A stretch of DNA of 64,000 bases, taken from contig SCUK01000071.1 of NCBI GenBank assembly GCA_004297445.1, positions 1 to 64,000 on the forward strand, written 5' to 3'. This stretch comes from Anaerolineae bacterium. Its GTDB lineage: Bacteria; Chloroflexota; Anaerolineae; Anaerolineales; UBA11579. Shown here in pieces: positions 33,276 through 41,647 of this stretch. The notes under the pieces were generated by a model. The model ran no database searches, was not told the DNA's origin, and saw only the letters and a list, made by a program, of their open reading frames with translations. Made by a program: the position numbers and the translations under genes. Numbering within the stretch: position 1 is the stretch's first letter; every line of letters begins with the position of its first letter.

Positions 33276-33370
33276 GACATTCGCCTGGATGTCTGCCACT
33301 GCGCCAATCGCAAAGCGTTGCGCTCGAAAGTCGACTCTCGAATAACGATGAGCGATGTACGAATAACGGA
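33276..33370. repeat. AT-rich intergenic repeat (ATTCG-word family)
   Basis: It holds AGATTAGACATTCGCC with GGATGTCTGCC, GCGCTCGAAAGTCGACTCTCGAATAACG, then GATGTACGAATAACGG. The CGAATAACG words match those at 5799-5829 and 38404. It ends at the Shine-Dalgarno of the next gene. Confidence 0.45.
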
Positions 33371-33377
33371 GAACGAC

Positions 33378-34406
33378 ATGTTGACTGAAACAAAAACCCT
33401 ACTGAATTTGCCGCCGGGCTACAGTGCCCGCCCGGCCACGTTGGAGGATGTGCCGGCCATTACCCGCCTGCTCAACCGCACCAGCCAGGCAATGATCGGC
33501 GTGGAAGACTACAACGAGAACGAACTGCGCAAGGAATTGCAGGCGCCGGGGCTTGACCTGCAGGCCGACTCGCTGGCCATCCTCAGCGCGGACGGCGACC
33601 TGGCCGCCTACGTGGATATGTTCGCCCTGGTCAAGCCGCAGGTGTATCCGATGACCTTCGGCCGCGTGCATCCGGACCACATGGACCGCGGCCTGGGCAG
33701 CGCCGTGCTGGCATGGTCGCAGGCGCGCGCCGAACAGCACCTGGCCGAAGCGCCGGAGCATCTGCGCTTTGCCATCCGCGCCTTCACCTATGGCGGCTGG
33801 CAGCCCGCGGCTGACCTGCTGGCTGGCAACGGCTACAGCCTGTTCCGGCATGCCTTCAAGATGCGCCGCGATTTCAACGGCGACATCGAGGCGCCGGACT
33901 GGCCGGAGGGAGTGCGCATCGAGACCTACCGCCACCCGGACGGGGCCGAAGCTGTTTACCGCGCCTTAGATGAGGCCTTTCAGGACCACTTCGGCCACAT
34001 CCATGAGCCGTTCGAGGCAGGTTATGAACGCTTCACGCATTTTCTCATTGGCGACGAAGCCTTTGACCCGGACCTGTGGTTCCTTGCGAAGGACGGCGAT
34101 GAGATCGCCGGCGTGGCGCTGTGCCGCAAGTGGGACGATGAAGACCGCACCGCGGCCTATGTGGCAGACCTTGGCGTGCGCCGACAGTGGCGTAAGCGCG
34201 GGCTGGGTCGTGCCCTTTTGTTGCACGCGTTCCGTGCTATGCAAGCGCGCGGGCTTAAGGCCGCCACCCTGCACGTGGACGCCGGCAGCCTCACCGGCGC
34301 CGTGCGTCTGTACGAAAACGCCGGGATGCACGTCCACCGCCGCATCGACCGTTACGAGAAGCTGCTGCGCGACGGCGAAGAGATTTCCACCACCGCGCTG
34401 GACTGA
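33378..34406 (+). CDS. Tandem-GNAT acetyltransferase (MshD-like architecture)
   Basis: A 342-residue protein with two GNAT domains. The first has FGRVHPDHMDRGLGSAVLAWSQ, the second YVADLGVRRQWRKRGLGRALLLHAFRAM with TLHVDAGSLTGAVRLYENAGM, a full acetyl-CoA loop. The length and domain arrangement match MshD-type enzymes and the preceding gene, suggesting an old duplication. I choose the ATG at 33378 because GGAG stands nine bases before it; upstream in-frame ATGs lie in the repeat. Confidence 0.82.
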   Translation: MLTETKTLLNLPPGYSARPATLEDVPAITRLLNRTSQAMIGVEDYNENELRKELQAPGLDLQADSLAILSADGDLAAYVDMFALVKPQVYPMTFGRVHPDHMDRGLGSAVLAWSQARAEQHLAEAPEHLRFAIRAFTYGGWQPAADLLAGNGYSLFRHAFKMRRDFNGDIEAPDWPEGVRIETYRHPDGAEAVYRALDEAFQDHFGHIHEPFEAGYERFTHFLIGDEAFDPDLWFLAKDGDEIAGVALCRKWDDEDRTAAYVADLGVRRQWRKRGLGRALLLHAFRAMQARGLKAATLHVDAGSLTGAVRLYENAGMHVHRRIDRYEKLLRDGEEISTTALD

Positions 34407-34433
34407 ACCTGCCAGCGACCGGGAGAAGACATC

Positions 34434-35048
34434 ATGCCTATCCATGCCCTCCTGTGGGACCTCGGCGGCGTCATCGTCCGCACCGAAGACTGGACGCCGC
34501 GGGATGCTCTGGCCGCCCGGCTGGGACTGACGCGTGCCGCGCTCAACGCGGCCGTGTTCGGCCCGGCGGAAGGCCGTAACCCGGTGCAGCTCGGTAACCT
34601 CTCGGTGGCGGACTACCACGCCGGCATCGCCGCCGCGCTGGGACTGCCGCTGGAGGAAGTGCCGGCGGCGCTGGCCGAGTTCTACGGCGGCGACGTCACC
34701 GACCCGCTGCTGGTGGAAGAACTGCGCCGTCTGCGCGCCGCCTATCGCCTGGTGCTGGTGAGCAACCACACCCCGGATCTGCGCCAGCGGTTGCAGGGCG
34801 GGCCGCTGGAAGACCTCTTCCACCGGCTGGTCATCTCAGCCGAGGTCGGGCTGGCCAAGCCGGACCCGGCCATCTTTGAACTGGCGCTGGAACAGGCCGG
34901 TTGCCTGCCTGAGGAAAGCGTGTTCATCGACGATCACGAACCCAATGTGGTCGCCGCCCGCGCCCTCGGCCTGCACGGCATCGTCTTCACCAGCCCGGGG
35001 CAGGCGCTGGCCGACCTGCACGACCTTTTGGAAGAAAAAACTATCTAA
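34434..35048 (+). CDS. HAD-superfamily hydrolase (YihX-like)
   Basis: A 204-residue phosphatase-like protein. Motif I is LLWDLGGVIV (the second Asp replaced by Gly, as in the YihX-type DLGGV subgroup), motif II LVLVSNHTPD, motif III Lys in GLAKPDPAIFELAL and motif IV VFIDDHEPNVVAA. Helical cap in residues about 20-85. It follows the GNAT gene by 27 bases with GGGAGAAG before the ATG. Substrate probably a small phosphorylated metabolite. Confidence 0.87.
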   Translation: MPIHALLWDLGGVIVRTEDWTPRDALAARLGLTRAALNAAVFGPAEGRNPVQLGNLSVADYHAGIAAALGLPLEEVPAALAEFYGGDVTDPLLVEELRRLRAAYRLVLVSNHTPDLRQRLQGGPLEDLFHRLVISAEVGLAKPDPAIFELALEQAGCLPEESVFIDDHEPNVVAARALGLHGIVFTSPGQALADLHDLLEEKTI

Positions 35049-35130
35049 TTGGAAACCGGTAATTGGAAATTCGAGGACAGTTCTTTGCTCACCGGAAACT
35101 AATTCCGGCTTGCCAATTACCAGTTACGAT
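35044..35130. repeat. Intergenic inverted repeat (AATTGG/CCGG words)
   Basis: GGTAATTGG (35058-35066) pairs with CCAATTACC (35113-35121); AACCGG/CCGG and TAATTGGAAA words recur within the same stretch. It lies between the HAD and MFS genes. Confidence 0.6.
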
Positions 35131-35148
35131 GTATCACAGGAAAACGAC

Positions 35149-36456
35149 ATGACTGCCATCAAGAAACTACTCAAACATCCACTGGCTACCTGGCGTGGAA
35201 TCAACCCATCAGCGCGCCAGTTCCTGATCTCCAACGGCCTGTTCGGCCTGTTCTGGAGCGGCTGGGCGCTGTTCTTCAACTTCTACATCCTCGGCCTCGG
35301 CTTTGACCGCAAATTCCTTGGGCTGGTGCAGGGCGCGCCGGCGCTGGCGATGCTGTTGTTCTGCCTGCCGATGGGCTGGGTGTCTGACCGCATCGGCCGT
35401 CGCAGCGCTCTGCTTATCGGCGTGACGGTGCTGATTCTCGGCTTTGGGGTGGTGGCCCTGAGCGACAACCCAAACGTGATTCTGGCCGGTGCCTTTGTTG
35501 GTGGCGTAGGCGATGCTCTGTTTGTCGTCAGCGTCTCACCGCTGCTGGCAGGCCTCACCCAGCCGCAGAACCGCAGCCTGGTGTTCAGCCTCAATATGGC
35601 CTCCATGACCTTCGCCAGTATGTTCGGCAATTACCTGGCCGGGCAACTGCCAAAGACCCTGGAGTACCTGTTCGGGCTGGCGGCAGGCGGGGGCGAGTCC
35701 TACCGCGCAATCGTGCTGCTCAGCACCGCGTTGTCTCTCCTCTCCATCATCCCGCTGTTCCGCATCCACATGCCAATGCACGATGGGGAGGCAGAGGGTG
35801 CGGACCACCATGTGGTGCAGAGCGGGAAAATGCAAGATATTTTGCAAAATAAGACGGTTTGGAAACTTGTGGTGCCCAACCTCATCATGGGGTTTGGCGC
35901 TGCACTGCTCATTCCTTACTTCAACCTGTACCTGGTGGATCGCTTTGCAGTGAGTGATGCCACGCTCGGTTTCGTGTTTGGCTTCCAGTCGCTGGTCATT
36001 GCCGGCGGCCTGCTGGTGGGGCCGCGTCTGGAGCGCATGCTGAACTCGCGGGTGCGCGCCGTGGTGGCCAGCCAGGGTACGTCCATGCTGTTCATGCTTG
36101 CTCTGTGGCTGTCTCCCACGCTGCCGCTGGCGGTTCTGGCCCTCTGGTTGCGCGGCGGCATCATCAACATCGCCGCGCCGCTTTGGGACGCCTTCGTGAT
36201 GGACCAGGTGCCGCCCAAAGCCCAGGGCACCGTCGCCAGTCTTCAAATGCTCACCTGGCAGGCGGGCTGGGCGGTGGGCCCGTACATCTCCGGCCTGGTG
36301 CAGGAGAGTGCTGGATTCAGCCCTCTGTTCATCACCACATCGCTGTTGTATGTGGTCGCCATCAGCCTGACGTGGACCTGGTTCCACGGCCACGAGCGGC
36401 GCAGCGTTTCGGCTGCTGCTCCGGTGGCGCAGGCTGAAGCCGCAGTCGCCAACTAG
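35149..36456 (+). CDS. MFS transporter
   Basis: A 435-residue protein with twelve predicted helices. The loop 2-3 motif GWVSDRIGRRSALLIGV is the MFS signature. CACAGGAAAACGAC precedes the ATG at 35149; a longer frame to 34876 is a shadow in the HAD gene. It lies within a run of GNAT genes, and another MFS gene follows at 38446. Substrate unknown; export of an acetylated compound is one inference. Confidence 0.88.
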   Translation: MTAIKKLLKHPLATWRGINPSARQFLISNGLFGLFWSGWALFFNFYILGLGFDRKFLGLVQGAPALAMLLFCLPMGWVSDRIGRRSALLIGVTVLILGFGVVALSDNPNVILAGAFVGGVGDALFVVSVSPLLAGLTQPQNRSLVFSLNMASMTFASMFGNYLAGQLPKTLEYLFGLAAGGGESYRAIVLLSTALSLLSIIPLFRIHMPMHDGEAEGADHHVVQSGKMQDILQNKTVWKLVVPNLIMGFGAALLIPYFNLYLVDRFAVSDATLGFVFGFQSLVIAGGLLVGPRLERMLNSRVRAVVASQGTSMLFMLALWLSPTLPLAVLALWLRGGIINIAAPLWDAFVMDQVPPKAQGTVASLQMLTWQAGWAVGPYISGLVQESAGFSPLFITTSLLYVVAISLTWTWFHGHERRSVSAAAPVAQAEAAVAN

Positions 36457-36458
36457 CC

Positions 36459-36926
36459 ATGAAGGAAGCCCTGCGTGAATTGCTGGCGGATGTGAAAGCC
36501 GCGGCGCGCCTCGGCGAGCCGGAAGGCATTGGCGTGGCATTGGCTGACCTGCTGGACTGGCCGGAAGTGAAAGGCAACCTGGATATGGAATCGGCCTTCG
36601 TCCAGCAGGCACTGGCCCCGCTGGGCCGCGCCCTGGACCAGCCGCCCGTGCCTACCCGTCTGCTGGTGGGCATGGCGCAGGATGCGCTGGCCGCTTTCCG
36701 CGCCATCGCCGCCGTACCGCTGTGCGGCCGCGCTCTGGCCGGCGACGGCGACGCCCGCGGCGCGCTCGAATCCCTCGCCAGCGATGCCCGCCCGGAGGTG
36801 CGTCATGCCATCACCCTCACTCTGCGGGACCGCAGAAACGAACCTGCGGTGCAGGTGTTGCTGGCCGAGTGGGAAGCCTCCGGCAAACCCAAGTGGCAGG
36901 CCATCGCCGCTGAAGCCGGCGGATGA
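36459..36926 (+). CDS. HEAT-like helical repeat protein
   Basis: A 155-residue all-helical protein with paired amphipathic helices (LADLLDWPEVKGNLDMESAF, ARPEVRHAITLTLRDRR) resembling short HEAT/ARM repeats. No catalytic motif. Its ATG is two bases after the MFS stop, so the two are co-translated. It could be an accessory or scaffold protein. Confidence 0.55.
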   Translation: MKEALRELLADVKAAARLGEPEGIGVALADLLDWPEVKGNLDMESAFVQQALAPLGRALDQPPVPTRLLVGMAQDALAAFRAIAAVPLCGRALAGDGDARGALESLASDARPEVRHAITLTLRDRRNEPAVQVLLAEWEASGKPKWQAIAAEAGG

Positions 36927-36962
36927 ATCAAATAACAATGATGAAGTACATGGAAAACTGAC

Positions 36963-38318
36963 ATGATACCCAAGACGAAAACACAAGATACCCTCATCGA
37001 AGACCTCGGCGACGGGTTAATTTTGCGCCATGCCACGCCGGCGGATGCGGAAACGCTGGGCGATTTCAATAGCCGCGTGCATTCCGATGATGGCTGGGAT
37101 AACCCCGAAATCTTCCTCTACCATTGGACGCACGATTCGCTGACGAAGCCGCACCCCACGCTCAAGCCTGCGGACTTCCTCATTGTTGAGGATACGGTGA
37201 AGGGCCGCATCGCCTCCACCATGAACCTCATCCCGCAAACGTGGACCTATGCCGGTATCCCGTTCGGCGTGGGGCGGCCGGAATTAGTCGCCACCCATCC
37301 GGACTATCGCAATCGTGGTCTGGTGCGTAAGCAGTTTGAGATCGTGCACCGCTGGAGCGCCGAGCGCGGCCACCTGGTACAGGCCATCACCGGAATCCCG
37401 TGGTACTACCGCCAGTACGGCTACGAGATGGCGGTGGAACTCTCCGGCGGTCGGCGTTGCTATGCCTCCCTGATTCCTGTCCTTAAAGAAGGGGAAGAAG
37501 ACCCTTACCGCCTGCGAAAAGCCACCGCCGCCGACATCCCTTTCCTTAAGGACCTGTACACGCGTGGCACTTCCCGCTCTCTGCTGGCCTGTCCGCGCGA
37601 CGAGGCCTTGTGGCAGTTGGAACTGGGCGGACGCTCGCCCGGCGCTTCCTTTCACCTAAGCATCATGGAGACTCCTGAAGGCGAGCCGGTGGGCTTCACC
37701 TTCGGGCCGGACATGATGTGGGGCGGGGCGCTGCCCATCTGGTGGTATGAAGTCGCTCCCGGCCACAACTGGCAGGCGGTGACCAACAGCGCCCTGCGCG
37801 GCCTGAAGGCGCTGGGCGAACAGCGGCTGAAAGAGCAAGAGTCGGACAAAGATTTCGAGCAAATCTACTTTGTACTCGGCAGCCAGCACCCGCTTTTCGA
37901 GGTCATCCCCCATCGCCTGCCGGGCTACGCCGACCCCTATGCCTGGTACCTGCGCGTGCCGGATCTGCCCGCCTTCCTGCGGCATATCGGCCCGGCCCTT
38001 GAAGCGCGCCTCGCGGCCTCCTACCTGCCCGGTTACTCCGGCGACCTGATGCTCAACTTCTACCGCACGGGCGTGCGCCTCATCTTCGAACACGGCCGCC
38101 TCACCACCGTGGATACCTGGCAACCCACCACGCAGAATGAAGGCCATGTCGCTTTCCCGGACCGCACCTTTATCCAGATGCTGTTCGGCTATCGGGGCCT
38201 CGATGAACTCGAAGCCGCCTTCCCGGATTGCTGGGTGGACCGCGATTCACCGGACCATGGCGTGCTGGCGCGCGTCCTGTTCCCCAAGTCTCACTCTGAC
38301 CTGTGGGCGTTGCAATAG
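36963..38318 (+). CDS. Eis-like GNAT acetyltransferase
   Basis: A 451-residue protein with N-terminal GNAT (RHATPADAETLGDFN, GRPELVATHPDYRNRGLVRKQF with the acetyl-CoA loop), a second GNAT-like middle part (RLRKATAADIPFLKDLY) and a C-terminal region (NFYRTGVRLIFEHGRL, FPDRTFIQMLFGYRGLDELE) like the SCP2-type domain of Eis proteins. Eis acetylates aminoglycosides and peptides in mycobacteria; the substrate here is unknown. The ATG lies 36 bases after the HEAT-like gene. Confidence 0.78.
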   Translation: MIPKTKTQDTLIEDLGDGLILRHATPADAETLGDFNSRVHSDDGWDNPEIFLYHWTHDSLTKPHPTLKPADFLIVEDTVKGRIASTMNLIPQTWTYAGIPFGVGRPELVATHPDYRNRGLVRKQFEIVHRWSAERGHLVQAITGIPWYYRQYGYEMAVELSGGRRCYASLIPVLKEGEEDPYRLRKATAADIPFLKDLYTRGTSRSLLACPRDEALWQLELGGRSPGASFHLSIMETPEGEPVGFTFGPDMMWGGALPIWWYEVAPGHNWQAVTNSALRGLKALGEQRLKEQESDKDFEQIYFVLGSQHPLFEVIPHRLPGYADPYAWYLRVPDLPAFLRHIGPALEARLAASYLPGYSGDLMLNFYRTGVRLIFEHGRLTTVDTWQPTTQNEGHVAFPDRTFIQMLFGYRGLDELEAAFPDCWVDRDSPDHGVLARVLFPKSHSDLWALQ

Positions 38319-38321
38319 AAA

Positions 38322-38425
38322 ACCCGTGAGCAGAGATTCGTTATTCGAGATTCGATAATAGTGAATACATTTCGTTCAAGGATCTTTAGCGGGCCACTCG
38401 AATATCGAATAACCGCTATCTAATG
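38322..38425. repeat. AT-rich intergenic inverted repeat (ATTCG-word family)
   Basis: TTATTCGAGATTCG (38341-38354) and CGAATATCGAATAA (38399-38412) are complementary with one mismatch. It starts with CGTGAGCAGAGATTCG (38325-38340), shared exactly with the element at 29537-29552. Confidence 0.7.
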
Positions 38426-38445
38426 ACGAACTTTGAGAACACACC

Positions 38446-39705
38446 ATGCCCAAAAATCCCTTGAATTTCCTTACGCCGGTGCTGCGCTGGTTCCTCGGCA
38501 CGATGATTCTGGCCAACACCGCCGGGCATATGCTGCTGCCGTTGATGGCGGTGTATCTGGCCCGCGACCTCGGCGCCAGCGTGGGCCAGGTGGGCCTGAT
38601 CTTTACTCTCGCCTCGCTCGTCCCGCTGGCGTTGCAAATCCTGGGCGGATGGCTGTCCGACACTATCGGCCGCCTCAAGGCCATCGCCATTGGCGCGTCG
38701 GTCGCCACGGTGGGCTACATCGTGTTGTTGTTTGCCAACTCGTGGCAGATGGCGATGGTGGCGCTGATGCTGGAGTATGTGTCCGGCGCGCTCGTCGGCC
38801 CATCCTACGGCGCGTTCATCGCGGACCAGTCCGCCGAGGCGGTGCGCGGCCGGGTGTTCGGCCTCATGCACACGATCTTCGCCGTGGTCGGTGTCATCGG
38901 CCCGCCGCTGGGCGGCTGGGTGGCGGATGCCTACGGCTTTAAGGTCCTCATCTGGGCGGCGGCGCTGCTGTACGGTTCGGCGGCTGTCCTGCGTATCTGG
39001 ATGGCGCTCACGCCGCGCTTCCGCGAGAAACCTGCCGACCATCCGGATTCCCGACCCTCGCTGGCCTCGCTGCGCGCCAGCCTGGGCAGCCTGCTGGCGC
39101 TGGTGGTGAGCGGCGGCGTGTTCACCTGGCTTATCCTCACCGATGGTGTGCGCGATATCGCTTTCCGCATGTCGTTCGAGTTCCAGTCGTTGTATTTCAA
39201 TGAAATCGCCGGACTCACGCTCACCCAGATCGGGTTGCTCGGCAGCATCATGAGTCTGGCGCGCATGCTGGTGATGACTCCCGCCGGCGGCCTTTCTGAC
39301 CGCATCGGCGAGCGGCGCACCATCATGCTCGGCTTCGCCCTGCAGGCGGCGGGCATGGGCCTGTTCCTGTGGGCGGGCGGATTCATCGCGTACGCGCTGG
39401 CCTGGGTGGTGCTGGGGGTGGGCTTCGGCATCGCCGACCCGGCCTTCGACGCGCTGTTCTCCAAAGTCGTGCCGCAGGAGCGCCGCGGCGTGGCCTTCGG
39501 CCTGTTCGGCACCAGCTTGGGGCTCATCAGCCTGCCCGCGCCGTATATCGGCGCGCGCCTGTGGGAGACGTTCTCGCCGCGCCTGCCGTTCATCCTCACC
39601 ACGCTGGCCGCGGCCTTCTCCCTCGTGCCCGTGTACTTCAAACTGCGACTGCCGGAGGCCGCTGTGCCGGAAACGCCGGACGTCGTGCCGGCCGCCGCAG
39701 ACTGA
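38446..39705 (+). CDS. MFS transporter
   Basis: A 419-residue twelve-helix transporter with LGGWLSDTIGRLKAIAIGA in loop 2-3 and GGLSDRIGERRTIMLGF in loop 8-9, both MFS marks. It resembles multidrug or sugar-type exporters. It follows the Eis-like gene beyond a repeat, and closes the GNAT/MFS run. Confidence 0.88.
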   Translation: MPKNPLNFLTPVLRWFLGTMILANTAGHMLLPLMAVYLARDLGASVGQVGLIFTLASLVPLALQILGGWLSDTIGRLKAIAIGASVATVGYIVLLFANSWQMAMVALMLEYVSGALVGPSYGAFIADQSAEAVRGRVFGLMHTIFAVVGVIGPPLGGWVADAYGFKVLIWAAALLYGSAAVLRIWMALTPRFREKPADHPDSRPSLASLRASLGSLLALVVSGGVFTWLILTDGVRDIAFRMSFEFQSLYFNEIAGLTLTQIGLLGSIMSLARMLVMTPAGGLSDRIGERRTIMLGFALQAAGMGLFLWAGGFIAYALAWVVLGVGFGIADPAFDALFSKVVPQERRGVAFGLFGTSLGLISLPAPYIGARLWETFSPRLPFILTTLAAAFSLVPVYFKLRLPEAAVPETPDVVPAAAD

Positions 39706-39711
39706 TCGCGG

Positions 39712-39799
39712 AAAGCAGAGAAACGAGATTGGTTATTCAAGTTGCCTGCGTTGAAGAAACCGAATAACCAATCTCCGCTCTCGAATCTCGGCATGATAG
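39712..39799. repeat. Intergenic inverted repeat with perfect 14-bp arms
   Basis: GAGATTGGTTATTC (39725-39738) pairs perfectly with GAATAACCAATCTC (39762-39775) around 23 bases; outer words CAGAGAAACGAGA and TCTCGAATCTCG extend the pattern. It belongs to the ATTCG/AATAAC word group. Confidence 0.8.
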
Positions 39800-39808
39800 T
39801 ATTCCGCC

Positions 39809-40369
39809 ATGCTCACCCTCGGCGTCATTGCTGATACCCACATCCCGGACCGCGCCCGCTCCCTGCACCCCGCCACGCTGGAAACTTTCCGCCGCGCCGG
39901 CGTGACCGAAATCCTGCACGCCGGGGATATCTGTGTCCCGCGCATCCTGGACGAACTGGCGCAGGTCGCGCCGGTCACTGCCGTGCGCGGCAACCGTGAC
40001 TGGTTTCGGCATCCAGCCCTGCCGCTGCACCGCACGCTGACTTACGAGGGCGTGCGCATTGGCCTCACCCACGGGCATCTCTCGTGGCGGGGTTACATCC
40101 GTGACAAGGTCGTATACCTCACCCGCGGCCCGCAGTCCTACCGCGCTTTTGCCGAGAAAGCGCTCTCTGCCTTCCCAGCTGGTGTAGACGTGGTCATCTT
40201 CGGCCACAACCATGCCCCCTACAACAAACTGCACGGCGAGACATTGGTGTTCAACCCCGGTTCGGCCACAGTGCCCAACCCGCTGGAGCCGGGCCTGCGC
40301 CCCAGCGTGGGCCTGTTGCGGATTGACGATAGAACTGTAACTGCGGAGATCCTGTTTCTGGAATCGTGA
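39809..40369 (+). CDS. YfcE-family metallophosphoesterase
   Basis: A 186-residue calcineurin-like phosphoesterase: GVIADTHIPDR, LHAGDICV, VRGNRDWF, GLTHGH and FGHNHAPYN give the dinuclear metal site in the order of YfcE/MJ0936. Likely a cytoplasmic phosphodiesterase of small substrates. It is convergent with the next gene, which ends 61 bases on. Confidence 0.9.
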   Translation: MLTLGVIADTHIPDRARSLHPATLETFRRAGVTEILHAGDICVPRILDELAQVAPVTAVRGNRDWFRHPALPLHRTLTYEGVRIGLTHGHLSWRGYIRDKVVYLTRGPQSYRAFAEKALSAFPAGVDVVIFGHNHAPYNKLHGETLVFNPGSATVPNPLEPGLRPSVGLLRIDDRTVTAEILFLES

Positions 40370-40430
40370 GGGGTCGCAGGGCGCGATGACGTTCAGCCCC
40401 GGCGATTCGGAAAAGATTTCATCCTGCTGC

Positions 40431-41471
40431 TTACGGCCCTGCCACCAGATACCGCTCGAAAAACTCAATCGTGCGGCGCATCAACAGGTACTCCTCCCAA
40501 CCGGAGAAGGTGTGGTCCTCGCCTGCATACACGAAGCACTCGGCCGTCTTGCCCAGCTCGAGCAGCCGCGCGCACAACTCCTCTGACCACGCCACCGGCA
40601 CCACCGGGTCTTCGTCCCCGTGGTGGATGCTTACCGGCACCTGGATGCGATCGTAGAAATAGATGGGCGAGATGGACCCCAGCGGCGCATCGGCAAAGGC
40701 CGCCCGCTCCTCCAGCCCGCGCTGTTCTTCAGACAGGTTGTAGAAGATGTGGTCGAAGTTGAGTTGTTCGTCGCCGGACATGGAACCATACACGACCGCC
40801 GCATCCACCGGCGCGCCCGCCGCCAGCACGCGCAGCGTGATGCCGCCGCCCATGCTGTGGCCCCACAGCCCGATGCGCTCGGCGTCGGCCCTCTCCAGGG
40901 GGCCCGGCTGCCCGGCCGTTTCGCGTACGATGGCAATCAGATTAAGTACATCCACCGCGAAGCCCACCCGGAAGAGGTTGGGTCCGCTTTCCGATGGGGG
41001 GTAGTTGCGCAGGTTGGGGTGCAGCACGATGAACCCGGAGTCGGCCAGCCAGTCAGCGTAGACGCGGGTGTAGTCCACTACGAGGTAGTCGGCCGGGTCG
41101 ATGTAGCCGTGCAGCAGGATGACCACCGGGAACGGCCCTGCGCCGTGGGGCACGTTGGCGAAGCCGACGATGTTTAGTCCGTCGCTGGGATAGGAAATCA
41201 GCGTGCGGGTGAACCGGTCCGTGCGTTCGATAACGCTTTGCTCCACTACCTCTCCGCCGCCGTAAGTCCGCGCCGCCAGCGCGTCAATCGTCAGGTCCGC
41301 GTAGCGAGCGTCCGGGGTGGAGGGGATGGCCACATCGGCGGGCGCGGCCGTCTGTGTGGCCACGAGGATTTGCGGCGTGGGGAGCGGGGTGGGGGACAAC
41401 CCCGGGGCGGCGAGCGGCAGGGAGCAGGCTGCCAGCGTGATCAGAAGGAGGGAAGGCAGTTTGCTCTTCAT
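40431..41471 (-). CDS. Alpha/beta-hydrolase lipoprotein (S9/dienelactone type)
   Basis: A 346-residue exported esterase or peptidase-like protein. The lipobox LITLAAC is followed by a Pro/Thr-rich linker. The hydrolase has the oxyanion motif VILLHGYIDP, nucleophile GHSMGGG, acid Asp in HHGDEDPVVPVAW and His in GEDHTFSGW. Probably acts on the outer face of the membrane. Its upstream region at 41474-41535 again holds ATTCG-type words. Confidence 0.85.
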   Translation of the reverse strand: MKSKLPSLLLITLAACSLPLAAPGLSPTPLPTPQILVATQTAAPADVAIPSTPDARYADLTIDALAARTYGGGEVVEQSVIERTDRFTRTLISYPSDGLNIVGFANVPHGAGPFPVVILLHGYIDPADYLVVDYTRVYADWLADSGFIVLHPNLRNYPPSESGPNLFRVGFAVDVLNLIAIVRETAGQPGPLERADAERIGLWGHSMGGGITLRVLAAGAPVDAAVVYGSMSGDEQLNFDHIFYNLSEEQRGLEERAAFADAPLGSISPIYFYDRIQVPVSIHHGDEDPVVPVAWSEELCARLLELGKTAECFVYAGEDHTFSGWEEYLLMRRTIEFFERYLVAGP

Positions 41472-41647
41472 TGTAACGAAAGCAGAGAAGCGTGAAGTTG
41501 CCTATTGCACTTCGAAAGTATCGAACCTATAATATCCTCATTAGAAGAGACTTCAAACAATGGGGGCCATCATCATGCGGGGAAGTGTAACCCTCTCTTC
41601 GATGAATCCACAAACTGGCATGGAGGAGGTTTGCAACGATTCTCCGT

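Noticed and set aside
32244-39705. Mycothiol biosynthesis locus
   Set aside because: The tandem GNATs resemble MshD in architecture, but no mshA, mshB or mshC is in the window.
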